Shown here: positions 32,709-41,781 of the stretch, piece after piece | Numbering within the stretch: position 1 is the first letter of the stretch | Layout of the letters: every line of letters starts with the position of its first letter | Assembly: GCF_001422885.1 (NCBI RefSeq) | Contig: NZ_LMMZ01000039.1 | Coordinates: 71,720-135,719, forward strand | Source: Methylobacterium sp. Leaf104 | GTDB lineage: Bacteria; Pseudomonadota; Alphaproteobacteria; Rhizobiales; Beijerinckiaceae | Direction: 5' to 3' | Length of the DNA: 64,000 bases | Position numbers and translations under genes: made by a program | The notes under the pieces: generated by a model | Database searches by the model: none | Told to the model about the DNA's origin: nothing | Seen by the model: only the letters and a program-made list of their open reading frames with translations

Positions 32709-34286
32709 TCAGTAGCCGAGGGCACAGCCGTCCTTGCGCGGATCGGATCCGGCGGCGCGCATCCCCGTCGCCGGGTCGATCCAGATGATCTGGCCGCCAC
32801 CGATCGGGACCGGGGCCGGCACCGTGACGTGGCCGCGGGCGGCGAGCGCCTCGGCGAGGCCCGGACCGAAGCCGCCTTCGAGTTCGATACCGCCCCCGTA
32901 GGCGAAGCTGCGCGGCGCATCCAGCGCCTCCTGCACGTCGAGGCCCCGGTCGATGATGCCGGTCAGGAGCTCGACGTGGCCCATGGCCTGGTAGTGCCCG
33001 CCCATCACGCCGAAGGGTGCCACCACCGCGCCGTCGCGCATCAGCATCCCGGGGATGATGGTGTGCATCGGGCGCTTCGACGGCGCGATGGTGTTGGGGT
33101 GGCCGGGCTCGACCCGGAACGAGAAGCCGCGATTGTGCAGCAGCACGCCGCTCTCGGGCGCGGTGATGCCGCTGCCGAAGCCCTGGAAGATCGAGTTGAT
33201 CAGCGAGATCGCGTTGCCGTCGCGGTCGACCACGCAGAGATAGACCGTGTCGGTGTGCCGGATCTCCGGCCACAGCACGGGCTCCTGCGCGCGGGTCATG
33301 TCGATGGCGCCGTGCGCTCGGGCCTGCCAGGCCTGGGAGAGCAGGTGCTCGACCGGAACCGCGTGCACCACCGGATCGGCGAAGAGCGCGTCGCGATGGT
33401 GGTAGGCCTGCTTGCAGGCCTCGGCGAAGAGGTGGACCCGGTCGAGCTCCGTCAGCGCGCCGACGTCGTATCGCGCGAGCACGTTGAGCATCATCAGGGC
33501 GGCGAGACCCTGGCCGCTCGGGGGACACTCGTAGACGTCGTAGCCGCGATAGCGGGTGGAGATCGGCGTCACGTATTCGGGCGCGGCGCCGGCGAAATCC
33601 TCCAGGGTGTGGAGGCCGCCGAGTGCGCGCAGGCGCGCGACCATGTCCTCGGCCACCGGCCCCTCATAGAAGCCGGGAGCGCCGTGCTCGGCGATGCGCC
33701 GCAGGGTGGCGGCGAGCTTCGGATGGCGCATGGTCGTGCCGACCCTCGGCGCCTCGCCGTCGACGAGATAGGCGGCGGCCGAGCCCGGATCGGCCCGCAG
33801 CTTGTCCCGGTTGCGGGCCCAGTCGTAGGCGACCCGCGGCTGCACCGCATAGCCCTCCTCCGCGTAGCGGATCGCGGGCCGGAGCAGCTCGCCGAGGCTG
33901 CGGGTGCCGTGATCGGCGAGCAGCCGCGCCCAGGCCGCCACCGCGCCCGGCACCGTGACGGCATGCGGCGAGGTGGCCTCGATGGCCACATCGTTCTCCA
34001 CGTACCAGGCATCGTGCGCGGCCGCGGGGCTGCGGCCGGAGCCGTTCAGCGTGATCGGGACGGAGGCACCCTTCGGCGCGTAGAGGGCGAAGCAGTCGCC
34101 GCCGATGCCGGTCATGGCCGGCTCGACCACGCCCTGCACCGCCACCGCCGCGATGGCGGCGTCGACGGCGTTGCCGCCGGCCTTCAGGATCTCGATGGCC
34201 GCCAGGCTGGCGAGGGGATGGGAGGTCGCGACCGCGGCGTTGGCGGCATAGACGGGCGAGCGGCCCGGTTGGGAGAAGTCTCTCAC
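32709..34286 (-). CDS. ggt: Gamma-glutamyltransferase-like N-terminal nucleophile hydrolase (first)
   Basis: This 525-aa Ntn-hydrolase starts VRDFSQPGRSP at a GTG (34286) with AAGGA upstream. The maturation/catalytic Thr347 lies in HTDTVYLCVVD, matching the TTHYSVVD of GGTs. The usual oxyanion SPGG is replaced by FGVMGGHYQAMGH, the form seen in YwrD-like enzymes. The substrate-loop block GLHTLEDF and GITAPESGVLLHNRG are present. There is no signal peptide, so it is cytoplasmic. It is the last gene of the peptide ABC importer operon, 20 bp after the second ATPase, which suggests it cleaves imported gamma-glutamyl peptides. Confidence 0.9.
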   Translation of the reverse strand: MRDFSQPGRSPVYAANAAVATSHPLASLAAIEILKAGGNAVDAAIAAVAVQGVVEPAMTGIGGDCFALYAPKGASVPITLNGSGRSPAAAHDAWYVENDVAIEATSPHAVTVPGAVAAWARLLADHGTRSLGELLRPAIRYAEEGYAVQPRVAYDWARNRDKLRADPGSAAAYLVDGEAPRVGTTMRHPKLAATLRRIAEHGAPGFYEGPVAEDMVARLRALGGLHTLEDFAGAAPEYVTPISTRYRGYDVYECPPSGQGLAALMMLNVLARYDVGALTELDRVHLFAEACKQAYHHRDALFADPVVHAVPVEHLLSQAWQARAHGAIDMTRAQEPVLWPEIRHTDTVYLCVVDRDGNAISLINSIFQGFGSGITAPESGVLLHNRGFSFRVEPGHPNTIAPSKRPMHTIIPGMLMRDGAVVAPFGVMGGHYQAMGHVELLTGIIDRGLDVQEALDAPRSFAYGGGIELEGGFGPGLAEALAARGHVTVPAPVPIGGGQIIWIDPATGMRAAGSDPRKDGCALGY

Positions 34287-34306
34287 GGCGTCGGGTCCTT
34301 GGCGCG

Positions 34307-35236
34307 TCAGGAGTAGCGGGTGTCGGCGACCCAGTGGCCGGGGGCGACCTCGACCAGGCCGCCGGTGGCATCCGGGTCGGCGGGGGGCAGGAGGGAGGCG
34401 GCGCGCAGGCGGGCGCGCTCCTCCACCGGGTTCGGCACCGGCACGGCGCCGAGGAGCCGCCGGGTGTAGGGGTGGCGCGGGTCCTCGTAGAGGGCATCCG
34501 CCTCGGCGAGCTCGACCACGCGGCCGTGCCAGAGCACGGCGACGCGCTGGCACAGGTAGCGCACCATGCGCAGGTCGTGGGAGATGAACAGGTACGAGAT
34601 GCCGAGCTCGTCCTGCAGATCCTGCAGCAGGTTCACGACCTGCGCCTGGATCGAGACGTCGAGGGCGGCGATGGGCTCGTCGGCGACGATGAAGCTCGGC
34701 TTCAGGGCGATGGCGCGGGCGATGCAGATGCGCTGGCGCTGGCCCCCGGAGAACTGGTGCGGGTAGCGCCGGGCGAAGCGCGGATCGAGCCCGACCCGGG
34801 CCAGCAGGCCCTCGACCTCGTCGCGGCGCTCCGCCCGTGCCATCTCGGGCCGGTGCAGCCGGAACGGCTCGGCCACGTAGTCGCCGATGCTCATGCGCGG
34901 GTTGAGGGCGGCGTAGGGGTCCTGGAACACCATCTGGATTCGGGCGCGCATCCGGCGCATCTCCCCGGCGGAGAGCTTGGCGAGGTCGGTGCCCTCGAAG
35001 GCGACGGTGCCGGTGCTCGGCGGATTCAGCATGGTCACGGCGCGGCCGATGGTGGACTTGCCCGAGCCGGACTCGCCCACCAGCCCCAGGGTCTCGCCGG
35101 GCCGGATGTCGAAGCTGACATCCTCGACCGCCCGGAACACCGAGCCCTTGCCGCCCCACCAGCTGCGCAGCGGGTAGTGCTTGCTCAGATTCCGCACCGA
35201 GAGCAGCGGATAGCGGTCGGCGGGCTCCGGCCTCAT
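34307..35236 (-). CDS. Oligopeptide ABC transporter ATP-binding protein (OppF-type)
   Basis: This 309-aa ATPase has Walker A GESGSGKST, the signature SGGQRQRICIARA and Walker B FIVADEP. The C-terminal extension (PYTRRLLGAVPVPNP) is the OppF/DppF type. Its start overlaps the end of the OppD-type gene by 4 bp (ATGA), so the two ATPases are coupled. It powers the importer formed by the two upstream permeases. Confidence 0.93.
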   Translation of the reverse strand: MRPEPADRYPLLSVRNLSKHYPLRSWWGGKGSVFRAVEDVSFDIRPGETLGLVGESGSGKSTIGRAVTMLNPPSTGTVAFEGTDLAKLSAGEMRRMRARIQMVFQDPYAALNPRMSIGDYVAEPFRLHRPEMARAERRDEVEGLLARVGLDPRFARRYPHQFSGGQRQRICIARAIALKPSFIVADEPIAALDVSIQAQVVNLLQDLQDELGISYLFISHDLRMVRYLCQRVAVLWHGRVVELAEADALYEDPRHPYTRRLLGAVPVPNPVEERARLRAASLLPPADPDATGGLVEVAPGHWVADTRYS

Positions 35237-36261
35237 CGCGCACCCTCCTCGGCGGCGAGCCGCGCCGGCAGGTCGTACCAGGCGGCGACGAGATGGCCCG
35301 GCGCGGCGCCGGGCGCCTGGACCAGGGGCGGCGCCTCGGTGAGGCAGCGCGGCGTCGCGTAGGCGTTGCGCGCGGCGAAGGGGTCGCCCGGCGGCGGATG
35401 GCGCATGTCGGGCGGCGCCCCCTCGATCTGGTGCAGGCGCCGGCGCCCGGCCCGGCCCCGGCTGAGATCGGGCAGCGAGCGCAGCAGGCCGAGCGTGTAC
35501 GCGCTCCGTGGATCGCGGAAGATGTCGTCCACGGGGCCGCGCTCGAGGATGCGGCCGGCATACATCACCTGCACGGTGTCGGCGATGCCGGCCACCACCC
35601 CGAGGTCGTGGGTGATCCAGACGATCGCCATGCCGATCTCGCGCTTCAGTTCCTGCACCAGGGCGATGATCTCGGCCTGCACGGTGACGTCGAGGGCCGT
35701 CGTCGCCTCGTCGGCGATGAGGAGCTTCGGGCGGCAGGACAGGCCGATGGCGATCATCACCCGCTGGCGCTGGCCGCCGGAGAACTCGTGCGGGTACTGG
35801 TCGAGGCGCGCGCCGGCATTGGGGATGCGCACGAGGTCGAGGAGGTCCTTCGCGCGGGCGCGGGCCGCGCGACCGTCGAGGCCGAGATGGATGCGCAGGG
35901 GCTCGACGATCTGCGCGGCCACCGTCATGCCGGGGTTGAGCGAGCTCATCGGGTCCTGGAACACGAAGCCGATCTGGCCGCCGCGCACCTTGCGCAGATC
36001 GCGCTCCGGCAGGCGCAAGAGGTCGCGGCCCTCGAACAGGACCTGTCCGCCGGTGATGCGGCCGGGCGGTCGCGGGATCAGGCCCAGCATCGCCAGCACG
36101 TGGACGCTCTTGCCGGAGCCGGATTCGCCGACGATGCCGAGGGTCTCGCCCTCGGCCAGCGTGTAGGACACGCCGTTGACCGCGTGCACCGCGCCGCCCT
36201 CGCTGTCGAAGGCGACGGCCAGATCGCGGACGTCGAGCAAGGTTTCCCCGTCCTGGCCCAT
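35233..36261 (-). CDS. Oligopeptide ABC transporter ATP-binding protein (OppD-type)
   Basis: This 342-aa ATPase has Walker A GESGSGKSV, Q-loop FVFQDPMSSLNPG, signature SGGQRQRVMIAIGL and Walker B LLIADEATTALDVT. The C-terminal extension with YTLGLLRSLPDL (substrate-transport cofactor region) identifies the OppD/DppD type. The start at 36261 lies 2 bp after the permease gene ends. The Walker A Ser-Val instead of Ser-Thr is common in OppD. Confidence 0.93.
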   Translation of the reverse strand: MGQDGETLLDVRDLAVAFDSEGGAVHAVNGVSYTLAEGETLGIVGESGSGKSVHVLAMLGLIPRPPGRITGGQVLFEGRDLLRLPERDLRKVRGGQIGFVFQDPMSSLNPGMTVAAQIVEPLRIHLGLDGRAARARAKDLLDLVRIPNAGARLDQYPHEFSGGQRQRVMIAIGLSCRPKLLIADEATTALDVTVQAEIIALVQELKREIGMAIVWITHDLGVVAGIADTVQVMYAGRILERGPVDDIFRDPRSAYTLGLLRSLPDLSRGRAGRRRLHQIEGAPPDMRHPPPGDPFAARNAYATPRCLTEAPPLVQAPGAAPGHLVAAWYDLPARLAAEEGAR

Positions 36262-36263
36262 CG

Positions 36264-37172
36264 TCAGGTCCTCTGCCGGGGGTCGAGGGCGTCGCGCAGG
36301 CCGTCGCCGAGGAGGTTGAAGGCCAGCACCGCGAGAAAGATCGAGGCGCCGGGCCAGATCGCCATCCAGGGCGCCTGCTCGAGGAAGTTCTTGGCGACGT
36401 TGAGCATCGAGCCCCAGGACGGCTCCGGCGGCTGCTGACCGAGGCCGAGGAAGGACAGGCTGGCCTCGGCGATGATCGCCGCGGCGATGGTCAGGGTCGC
36501 CTGGACCAGGATCGCCGGCACGATGTTGGGCACGATGTGGCGGATGGCGATGCGCCAGGGCGGGTTGCCGACCGCGCGCGCGGCCTCCACGAACTCCTCC
36601 GCCGCCACCGCCTGCACCTGCGCCCGGGTCAGGCGCACGAAGGTCGAGGTCGCCGAGAGGCCGATCGCCACCATGGCGTTGGTCAGGCTCGGGCCGAGGA
36701 AGGCGGCGAGCGCGATCGCGAGGATCAGGAACGGGATCGCCAGCAGCGCGTCGGTCAGGCGCATGATGAGCAGATCGACCACGCCGCCGGCATAGCCGGC
36801 GAGCAGCCCGAACGGGAGGCCGAGGGCCACCGCGAGGGCCACCGAGGTCAGGCCGGCCCCCAGGGAGGCCCGCGCCCCGAAGATGATGCGCGAGAGCACG
36901 TCGTGTCCGACCTCGTCGGTGCCGAACGGGTGCGCCCAGCTCGGCGCGGTGCGGATGGCGCCCCAGTCGGTGGCGATGGGATCGTAGGGCGCGATCCAGT
37001 CGGCGAAGACCGCCATCAGGATCAGCGCCACCACGATGACGAGGCCGACCATGGCGGTGCGCCGCCCGCTGAGGCGCGTCCAGAATTCGCGGATCGGGCC
37101 GGGCTCGGCGCGGGGGCCGGGCTCCGCGGCCGGCAGGGCGACGCCGGCGGGGGCGATGACGGCCTTGGTCAT
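36264..37172 (-). CDS. Oligopeptide ABC transporter permease (OppC-type)
   Basis: This 302-aa permease has six membrane spans, the first after a long cytoplasmic N-terminus with the OppC_N pattern (RRTAMVGLVIVVALILMAVFA), and the EAA loop EEFVEAARAVGNPPWRIAIRH that contacts the ATPases. HPFGTDEVGHDVLSRIIFGAR is the classical dipeptide/oligopeptide permease block. The start at 37172 is chosen over 37307, which would run into the inverted repeat. Confidence 0.92.
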   Translation of the reverse strand: MTKAVIAPAGVALPAAEPGPRAEPGPIREFWTRLSGRRTAMVGLVIVVALILMAVFADWIAPYDPIATDWGAIRTAPSWAHPFGTDEVGHDVLSRIIFGARASLGAGLTSVALAVALGLPFGLLAGYAGGVVDLLIMRLTDALLAIPFLILAIALAAFLGPSLTNAMVAIGLSATSTFVRLTRAQVQAVAAEEFVEAARAVGNPPWRIAIRHIVPNIVPAILVQATLTIAAAIIAEASLSFLGLGQQPPEPSWGSMLNVAKNFLEQAPWMAIWPGASIFLAVLAFNLLGDGLRDALDPRQRT

Positions 37173-37211
37173 CGGGCGCCGCTCCCGTTGATCGTATCGT
37201 CCCCGAAAGCG

Positions 37212-37336
37212 GCGCCCTCCCCTCCCCCTTGCGGGGAGGGACCGAGGGTGGGGGCGGTCGGGCGCCCCTCGATCGTCTGAGGCCAGCGGAGCCGCCCCCA
37301 CTCCCAACTCCTCCCCGCAAGGGGGAGGAGAGGCGC
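37212..37336. repeat. Large intergenic inverted repeat inside the operon
   Basis: Two 45-bp arms (37212-37257 and 37292-37336) are nearly complementary (about 85% identity when one is reverse-complemented), each carrying a core CTCCCCCTTGCGGGGAG-like palindrome, with a 34-bp spacer. The transcript would form a very stable stem between the OppB- and OppC-type genes. It looks like a repetitive intergenic palindrome (REP-like) element known in general from alphaproteobacteria. Confidence 0.8.
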
Positions 37337-37380
37337 GCTCGATATCCTCGCGATGCGGTGCTCCTGCGCGGTTTCCATGC

Positions 37381-38325
37381 TCACGCGCGCCTCAGCTTCG
37401 GGTTGACGAAGGCCGCGAGGAGGTCGGCCGCGAGGTTGAGGAGGACGTAGGTGGTGGCGGTGCAGATCACGACGCCCTGCACGGTGGCGTAGTCGCGGTT
37501 GAACACGGCATCGACCATCAGCTTGCCGAAGCCCGGCACCGAGAAGACCTGCTCGGTGAGCACGGCGCCGGAGAGGAGCTGCCCGAATTCGAGGGCGCCC
37601 AGGGTGATGATCGGGATCGCGGCATTGGGCAGGGCGTGGCGCAGGATCAGGCGTAGGGGGGAGACGCCCTTGGCCCGGGCGGTGCGGACGTAGTCCGAGC
37701 CGAGCACGCCCAGCATCGCCGCGCGGGTGTGGCGCATCATCACCGCCGCGATGGCGTTGCCCAGCACGAAGGCCGGCATCGCCATGGAGCGCAGGTTCTC
37801 GGACAGGCTCTCGAAGGGCGAGACGTAGCCGGAGGCCGGCAGCCAGCCGAGCTGGACCGAGAACAGCAGGATCATCAGGATGCCGAGCCAGAAGTTCGGC
37901 ACCGACAGACCCCAGAGGGCGATCCCGTTGGCCAGGGTGTCGGCGGCGGTGCCGCGCTTGACCGCCGAGAGGATGCCCATCGGCACGCCGATGACCAGGG
38001 CCACCAGCATGGCGAGGCAGGCGAGCTCCAGGGTGACCGGCAGCTTCTCGATCACGAGGTCGATGACCGGCTTCTGCAGACGGATCGATTCGCCGAGATC
38101 TCCCTGGAGCACGCCGCCGGCCCAGAGGGCGTAGCGCACGGGAAGCGGCTGATCGAGATGGTACTTCTGCCGGATGAAGGCGATGACTTCGGGGTCGCGC
38201 TCCTCGCCCGACAGGGCGGTCGCCGTGTCCCCCGGCAGCAATTGCTGCAGGGTGAAGATGATCATCGAGGCGATCACCAGGGTGGGGATCGCGAGTGCCA
38301 GGCGCTGGACGAGGAAGCGCAGCAT
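37381..38325 (-). CDS. Oligopeptide ABC transporter permease (OppB-type)
   Basis: This 314-aa permease has the OppB/DppB signature: N-terminal span MLRFLVQRLALAIPTLVIAS, LLPGDTATALSG, and the EAA loop SDYVRTARAKGVSPLRLILRHALPNA (partial). Six spans are visible. It starts 16 bp after the binding-protein gene ends and is followed by an intergenic inverted repeat before OppC. Confidence 0.92.
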   Translation of the reverse strand: MLRFLVQRLALAIPTLVIASMIIFTLQQLLPGDTATALSGEERDPEVIAFIRQKYHLDQPLPVRYALWAGGVLQGDLGESIRLQKPVIDLVIEKLPVTLELACLAMLVALVIGVPMGILSAVKRGTAADTLANGIALWGLSVPNFWLGILMILLFSVQLGWLPASGYVSPFESLSENLRSMAMPAFVLGNAIAAVMMRHTRAAMLGVLGSDYVRTARAKGVSPLRLILRHALPNAAIPIITLGALEFGQLLSGAVLTEQVFSVPGFGKLMVDAVFNRDYATVQGVVICTATTYVLLNLAADLLAAFVNPKLRRA

Positions 38326-38341
38326 CGGCCGGGCTCCCCCC

Positions 38342-39847
38342 TCAGTTCAGCGTGAGGCCGTTGAAGCGCACGAGGCCGTCGGGATAGGGCGTGAATCCGG
38401 CGAGCTTGGCGCTGTAGGCCCAGAACAGCTTGCGGTGGAACAGGTAGATCAGCGGCTTGTCGGCCATGACCCGGTCGGCGAGCCGCTTCCAGGCCTCGGC
38501 GCGCTGGGCCGGGTCCACCGTGGCGCGCTCGGCGGCGAGCGCCGCGTCCGCCTCCGGGTTGCAGTAGCGGGCGTAGTTCAGGGGCGTCTTGCAGGCCAGG
38601 AAGCTGAAGGTGTTGCCGTCCGGGTCGGGCCGGCCGCTCCAGGAGTAGAGGTAGGCGTCGAAGTTGCCCTTGTCGGCGGCGTCGAGCGCGGTGGTGAAGT
38701 CGGTGGCCTGGAGCTTCACGTCGAAGCCCGCCTCGCGGGTCATCGCCTGGATCACCTGCCCCACCTGCGGCGCCTCGTTGTTGGCGTAGACCGTGAGGGT
38801 GACGGACGGCTTCGGGATGCCGGCCTCCGCCAGCAGGGCCTTGGCCTTGGCGACGTCCCGCTTGGGAAGGGGATAGTCCTTCACGTAGGCCGGGTGCTTG
38901 GGCGAGACCCACTGGTTGCCGGGCAGGAACTCGCCGCTGAACACCACTTGGTTCAGGGCGTTGCGGTCGATGGCGAGGTCGAAGGCCGCGCGCACGCGCG
39001 GATCGGCCACGGCGGAGCCCGCCCTGTTCGGGTTGAAGACGATGGACTGGAAGCCGAGCTCGATGGTCGACCCGACCTTGAGCTTCGGGTCGCGGGTCAC
39101 CTGCGGCAGGTCCGTGGGGGTCAGGCGCTCCAGGAGTTCGAGCTGGCCGGCCCGCAGGTTGGTCAACCGCACGGTGCCATCGGGGATCGGCCGGAACTCG
39201 ATGCGCTTGAGGTGGATCTGGTCCTTGTTCCAGTACTCGTCGAAGCGCTCGACCACGATCCGGTCCTGCGGCACGCGCTCGACGAACTTGAACGGCCCGG
39301 CGCAGACGGGGGCGGTGGAGAACTTGTCGCCCAGGCGCTCGGCGGCCTTGGGCGAGACCATCATCCCGGCCCGATCGGTGAACTGCGCCATCAGCGGCGC
39401 GAACGGGGTCTTCAGGAAGATCCTGAAGGTCAGGTCGTCGACGACCTCGACCCGGTCGATCGGCGCGATCTCGCCGCGCCGCTGCGAGCCGGGCAGCTTC
39501 AGGTGGCGCTCGATGCTGTACTTCGCCGCCGCGGCGTCGAGCTTCTCGCCGTCGTGGAAGAGCACGCCCGGCCGCAGGGTCATGGTGAGCGTCTTCTGAT
39601 CCTCCGACAGGCTCCAGCTGGTGGCGAGCTGGGGCACCGGCTTCAGGTCGGGGCCGATATCCACGAGCTTGTCGCAGAGGGCGGCGAAGACCATGCGGCT
39701 GGTGAAGGTGCGGGCGAGCGTCGGGTCGAGGGCGTCCGGGTCCTCCATCAGGCCGAAGCGCAGGGTCTGAGCCTGGGCAGCGTGATCGAGGGCCGGTGAC
39801 AACGAGACAGCGCCCACGGCGAGGCAGGCAGCGAACAGGCGCAGCAT
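38342..39847 (-). CDS. Peptide ABC transporter substrate-binding protein (family 5)
   Basis: This 501-aa periplasmic lipoprotein-free binding protein has a signal peptide (LRLFAACLAVGAVSLSPAL, cleavage near AQA at 24-27) and the SBP_bac_5 pattern: LRFGLMEDPDALDPTLART, ATSWSLSEDQKTLTMTLRPG, and DFTTALDAADKGNFDAYLYS. It captures peptides or similar solutes for the OppBCDF-type system encoded next to it. It heads the transporter gene series after a promoter region with a palindrome. Two flanking GGT genes suggest gamma-glutamyl peptides, which is inference. Confidence 0.92.
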   Translation of the reverse strand: MLRLFAACLAVGAVSLSPALDHAAQAQTLRFGLMEDPDALDPTLARTFTSRMVFAALCDKLVDIGPDLKPVPQLATSWSLSEDQKTLTMTLRPGVLFHDGEKLDAAAAKYSIERHLKLPGSQRRGEIAPIDRVEVVDDLTFRIFLKTPFAPLMAQFTDRAGMMVSPKAAERLGDKFSTAPVCAGPFKFVERVPQDRIVVERFDEYWNKDQIHLKRIEFRPIPDGTVRLTNLRAGQLELLERLTPTDLPQVTRDPKLKVGSTIELGFQSIVFNPNRAGSAVADPRVRAAFDLAIDRNALNQVVFSGEFLPGNQWVSPKHPAYVKDYPLPKRDVAKAKALLAEAGIPKPSVTLTVYANNEAPQVGQVIQAMTREAGFDVKLQATDFTTALDAADKGNFDAYLYSWSGRPDPDGNTFSFLACKTPLNYARYCNPEADAALAAERATVDPAQRAEAWKRLADRVMADKPLIYLFHRKLFWAYSAKLAGFTPYPDGLVRFNGLTLN

Positions 39848-39937
39848 CCAATGTCCTTCGGGTCAGGGACCGTTCGGGATCGGCGCTCGTCCGCGCGGGA
39901 CGCGCGGCAGGTTCGATCCGGTCGGCACGTCCAAAAG

Positions 39938-39945
39938 TGTATACA
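39938..39945 (-). promoter_or_regulatory. TGTATACA palindrome before the importer (possible GntR operator)
   Basis: TGTATACA is a perfect 8-bp palindrome in an AT-rich patch 91 bp upstream of the binding-protein gene. FCD-type GntR repressors commonly bind such T-GTATAC-A cores. No GntR gene is adjacent in this window. Confidence 0.4.
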
Positions 39946-39983
39946 TTATCTGTGCCAGCGGACCGGTTGGCAACGACCCGGCC

Positions 39984-41603
39984 TCACCAGACCGAGACCT
40001 GCCCGTCCCGCCTGGGATCGCTGGCGCCGACATAGCCCTCGGTGCCGGGATCGCCCATGCGCCAGATGAACTGGCCGGCGCCGAAATCCTGGTAGCTGTC
40101 CTCGATCACGTCGACGCGGTGGCCGCGCTCCACCAGGCCCTGCAGGGTCGCGGCCGGCAGCGTCGCCTCGGCGTTGATCTCCAGCCCGGCATTGAAGCGC
40201 CAGCGCGGCGCGTCGCAGGCGGCCTGCGGGTTCTGGCCGTGGTCGATCATCCGCACCAGGGTCTGCAGGTGTCCCTGGGGCTGCATGTTGCCGCCCATCA
40301 CGCCGAAGCTCATCACGGGCGCCCCGCCCTGCGTGAGGAAGCCCGGGATGATGGTGTGGAAGGGCCGCTTGCCCGGTGCCACCACGTTGGGGCTCGCTTC
40401 GTCCAGCACGAAGCCGTAGCCGCGGTTCTGCAGCGAGAGGCCCCATTCGGGCACCACCACGCCGGAGCCGAAGCCCATGAAGTTCGACTGGATGAAGCTC
40501 ACCATCATGCCGGATTCGTCGGCCGCCGTGAGGTAGATCGTGCCGCCCCGGACCGGATTGCCGGCGCCGAAGTCCTGGGCACGGCGCGGGTCGATCAGCT
40601 TGGCGCGCGCCGCCAGATAGGCCGGGTCGAGCATCGCCTCCGGGGTCACCGCCATGGCGCGGGCGTCGGCGACGTAGCGATAGGTGTCGGCGAAGGCGAG
40701 CTTCATCGCCTCGATCTGCAGGTGCTGCGCGTCCGGCCCATCCACCGGCAGGCCGGCGAGGTCAAAGGATTCGAGGATGCCGAGGGCGATCTGGGCGGCG
40801 ATGCCCTGCCCGTTCGGCGGGATCTCGTGGAGCGTGTAGCCCCGGTAGTCCTTGGCCGTCGGCGTCACCCATTCGGGCCGGAAGGCGGAAAGGTCCGCCA
40901 CCGTCATGGCGCCCCCATGGGCCGCGGCGTGCCGGGCCATGGCCTCCGCGATCTCGCCCTCGTAGAAGGCGCGCCCCTTCGTCTGCGCGATCGCCCGAAG
41001 TGCCCGGGCGATGCCCGGCAGGGTGACGCGCTCGCCCACATGCGGGGCGCGGCCGTGGGGCAGGAAGGTCTCGGCGAAACCGGGCTGGCGCACGAGGTCC
41101 GCGACCCGGGCGGCCGCCGCCCATTTCTGCTGCACCACCACCGGCGCGAGGTAGCCGCGCTCGGCGATGTCGATGGCGGGCTGCAGGAGGTCGGCGAAGG
41201 GCAGCTTTCCGAAGCGCTCGCTCAGGGCCACCCAGGCCGCGACGGCGCCCGGTACCGTGACGGAATCCCAGCCCCGCATCGGCGGGCGCTCGGCCGCACC
41301 GTATTTCCGGGTGAAGTAGTCGGGGGTCCAGGCCGCCGGCGCCCCGCCGGAGGCATTGAGCCCGTGCAGCTGCCGGCCGTCCCACAGGATGCAGAAGGCA
41401 TCCGAGCCGAGCCCGTTGCTGCAGGGCTCGGTGATGGTCTTGGCCGCCGCCGTGGCGATGGCGGCGTCCACCGCGTTGCCGCCCTGCCAGAGCATGCGGA
41501 TGCCGGCCTGGGCCGCGAGCGCGTGCGAGGTCGAGACCATGTTGCGGCCGAAGATCGGCATCCGCACGGTGGGGTAGCCGGTGGTCCAGTCGAACGGCTT
41601 CAT
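39984..41603 (-). CDS. ggt: Gamma-glutamyltransferase-like Ntn hydrolase (second)
   Basis: This 539-aa protein starts MKPFDWTTGYPTVRMPIFGRN at 41603 and has no signal peptide. The catalytic Thr355 lies in GGTIYLTAADESG, and the C-terminal oxyanion block reads FGVMGGNMQPQGH, as in YwrD-like GGTs. It differs clearly from the first GGT (for example IPPNGQGIAAQ versus CPPSGQGLAAL), so the two are paralogues rather than a fresh copy. It is upstream of the importer and on the same strand, with 136 bp and a palindrome in between. Likely acts on gamma-glutamyl compounds in the cytoplasm. Confidence 0.9.
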   Translation of the reverse strand: MKPFDWTTGYPTVRMPIFGRNMVSTSHALAAQAGIRMLWQGGNAVDAAIATAAAKTITEPCSNGLGSDAFCILWDGRQLHGLNASGGAPAAWTPDYFTRKYGAAERPPMRGWDSVTVPGAVAAWVALSERFGKLPFADLLQPAIDIAERGYLAPVVVQQKWAAAARVADLVRQPGFAETFLPHGRAPHVGERVTLPGIARALRAIAQTKGRAFYEGEIAEAMARHAAAHGGAMTVADLSAFRPEWVTPTAKDYRGYTLHEIPPNGQGIAAQIALGILESFDLAGLPVDGPDAQHLQIEAMKLAFADTYRYVADARAMAVTPEAMLDPAYLAARAKLIDPRRAQDFGAGNPVRGGTIYLTAADESGMMVSFIQSNFMGFGSGVVVPEWGLSLQNRGYGFVLDEASPNVVAPGKRPFHTIIPGFLTQGGAPVMSFGVMGGNMQPQGHLQTLVRMIDHGQNPQAACDAPRWRFNAGLEINAEATLPAATLQGLVERGHRVDVIEDSYQDFGAGQFIWRMGDPGTEGYVGASDPRRDGQVSVW

Positions 41604-41664
41604 CGGATCGGGGTCCCGGGATCGAAGGGCTCTGGCGATGATGGAGGCGAACGGCCGGGCCGCC

Positions 41665-41728
41665 AAGTCGCAAGACCCGCAAGTCGCAAGACCCGCAAGT
41701 CGCAAGCCCCGCAAGTCGCGGGACCCGC
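41665..41728. repeat. Four tandem copies of a 16-bp unit upstream of the second ggt
   Basis: The unit AAGTCGCAAGACCCGC occurs four times head-to-tail (41665-41680, 41681-41696, 41697-41712, 41713-41728); copies 1 and 2 are identical, copies 3 and 4 have small changes. It lies 62 bp upstream of the GGT start, inside its leader or promoter region, so copy number could influence expression. Confidence 0.92.
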
Positions 41729-41781
41729 CGCGGGGCGTCGCGGTCACCCGAGATGTCCCGCGGCCCGGCACGAGGCGCGCG

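Noticed and set aside
39905..39935. GGTTCGATCC, resembling a tRNA T-loop
   Set aside because: No complementary T stem, anticodon arm or acceptor stem surrounds it.
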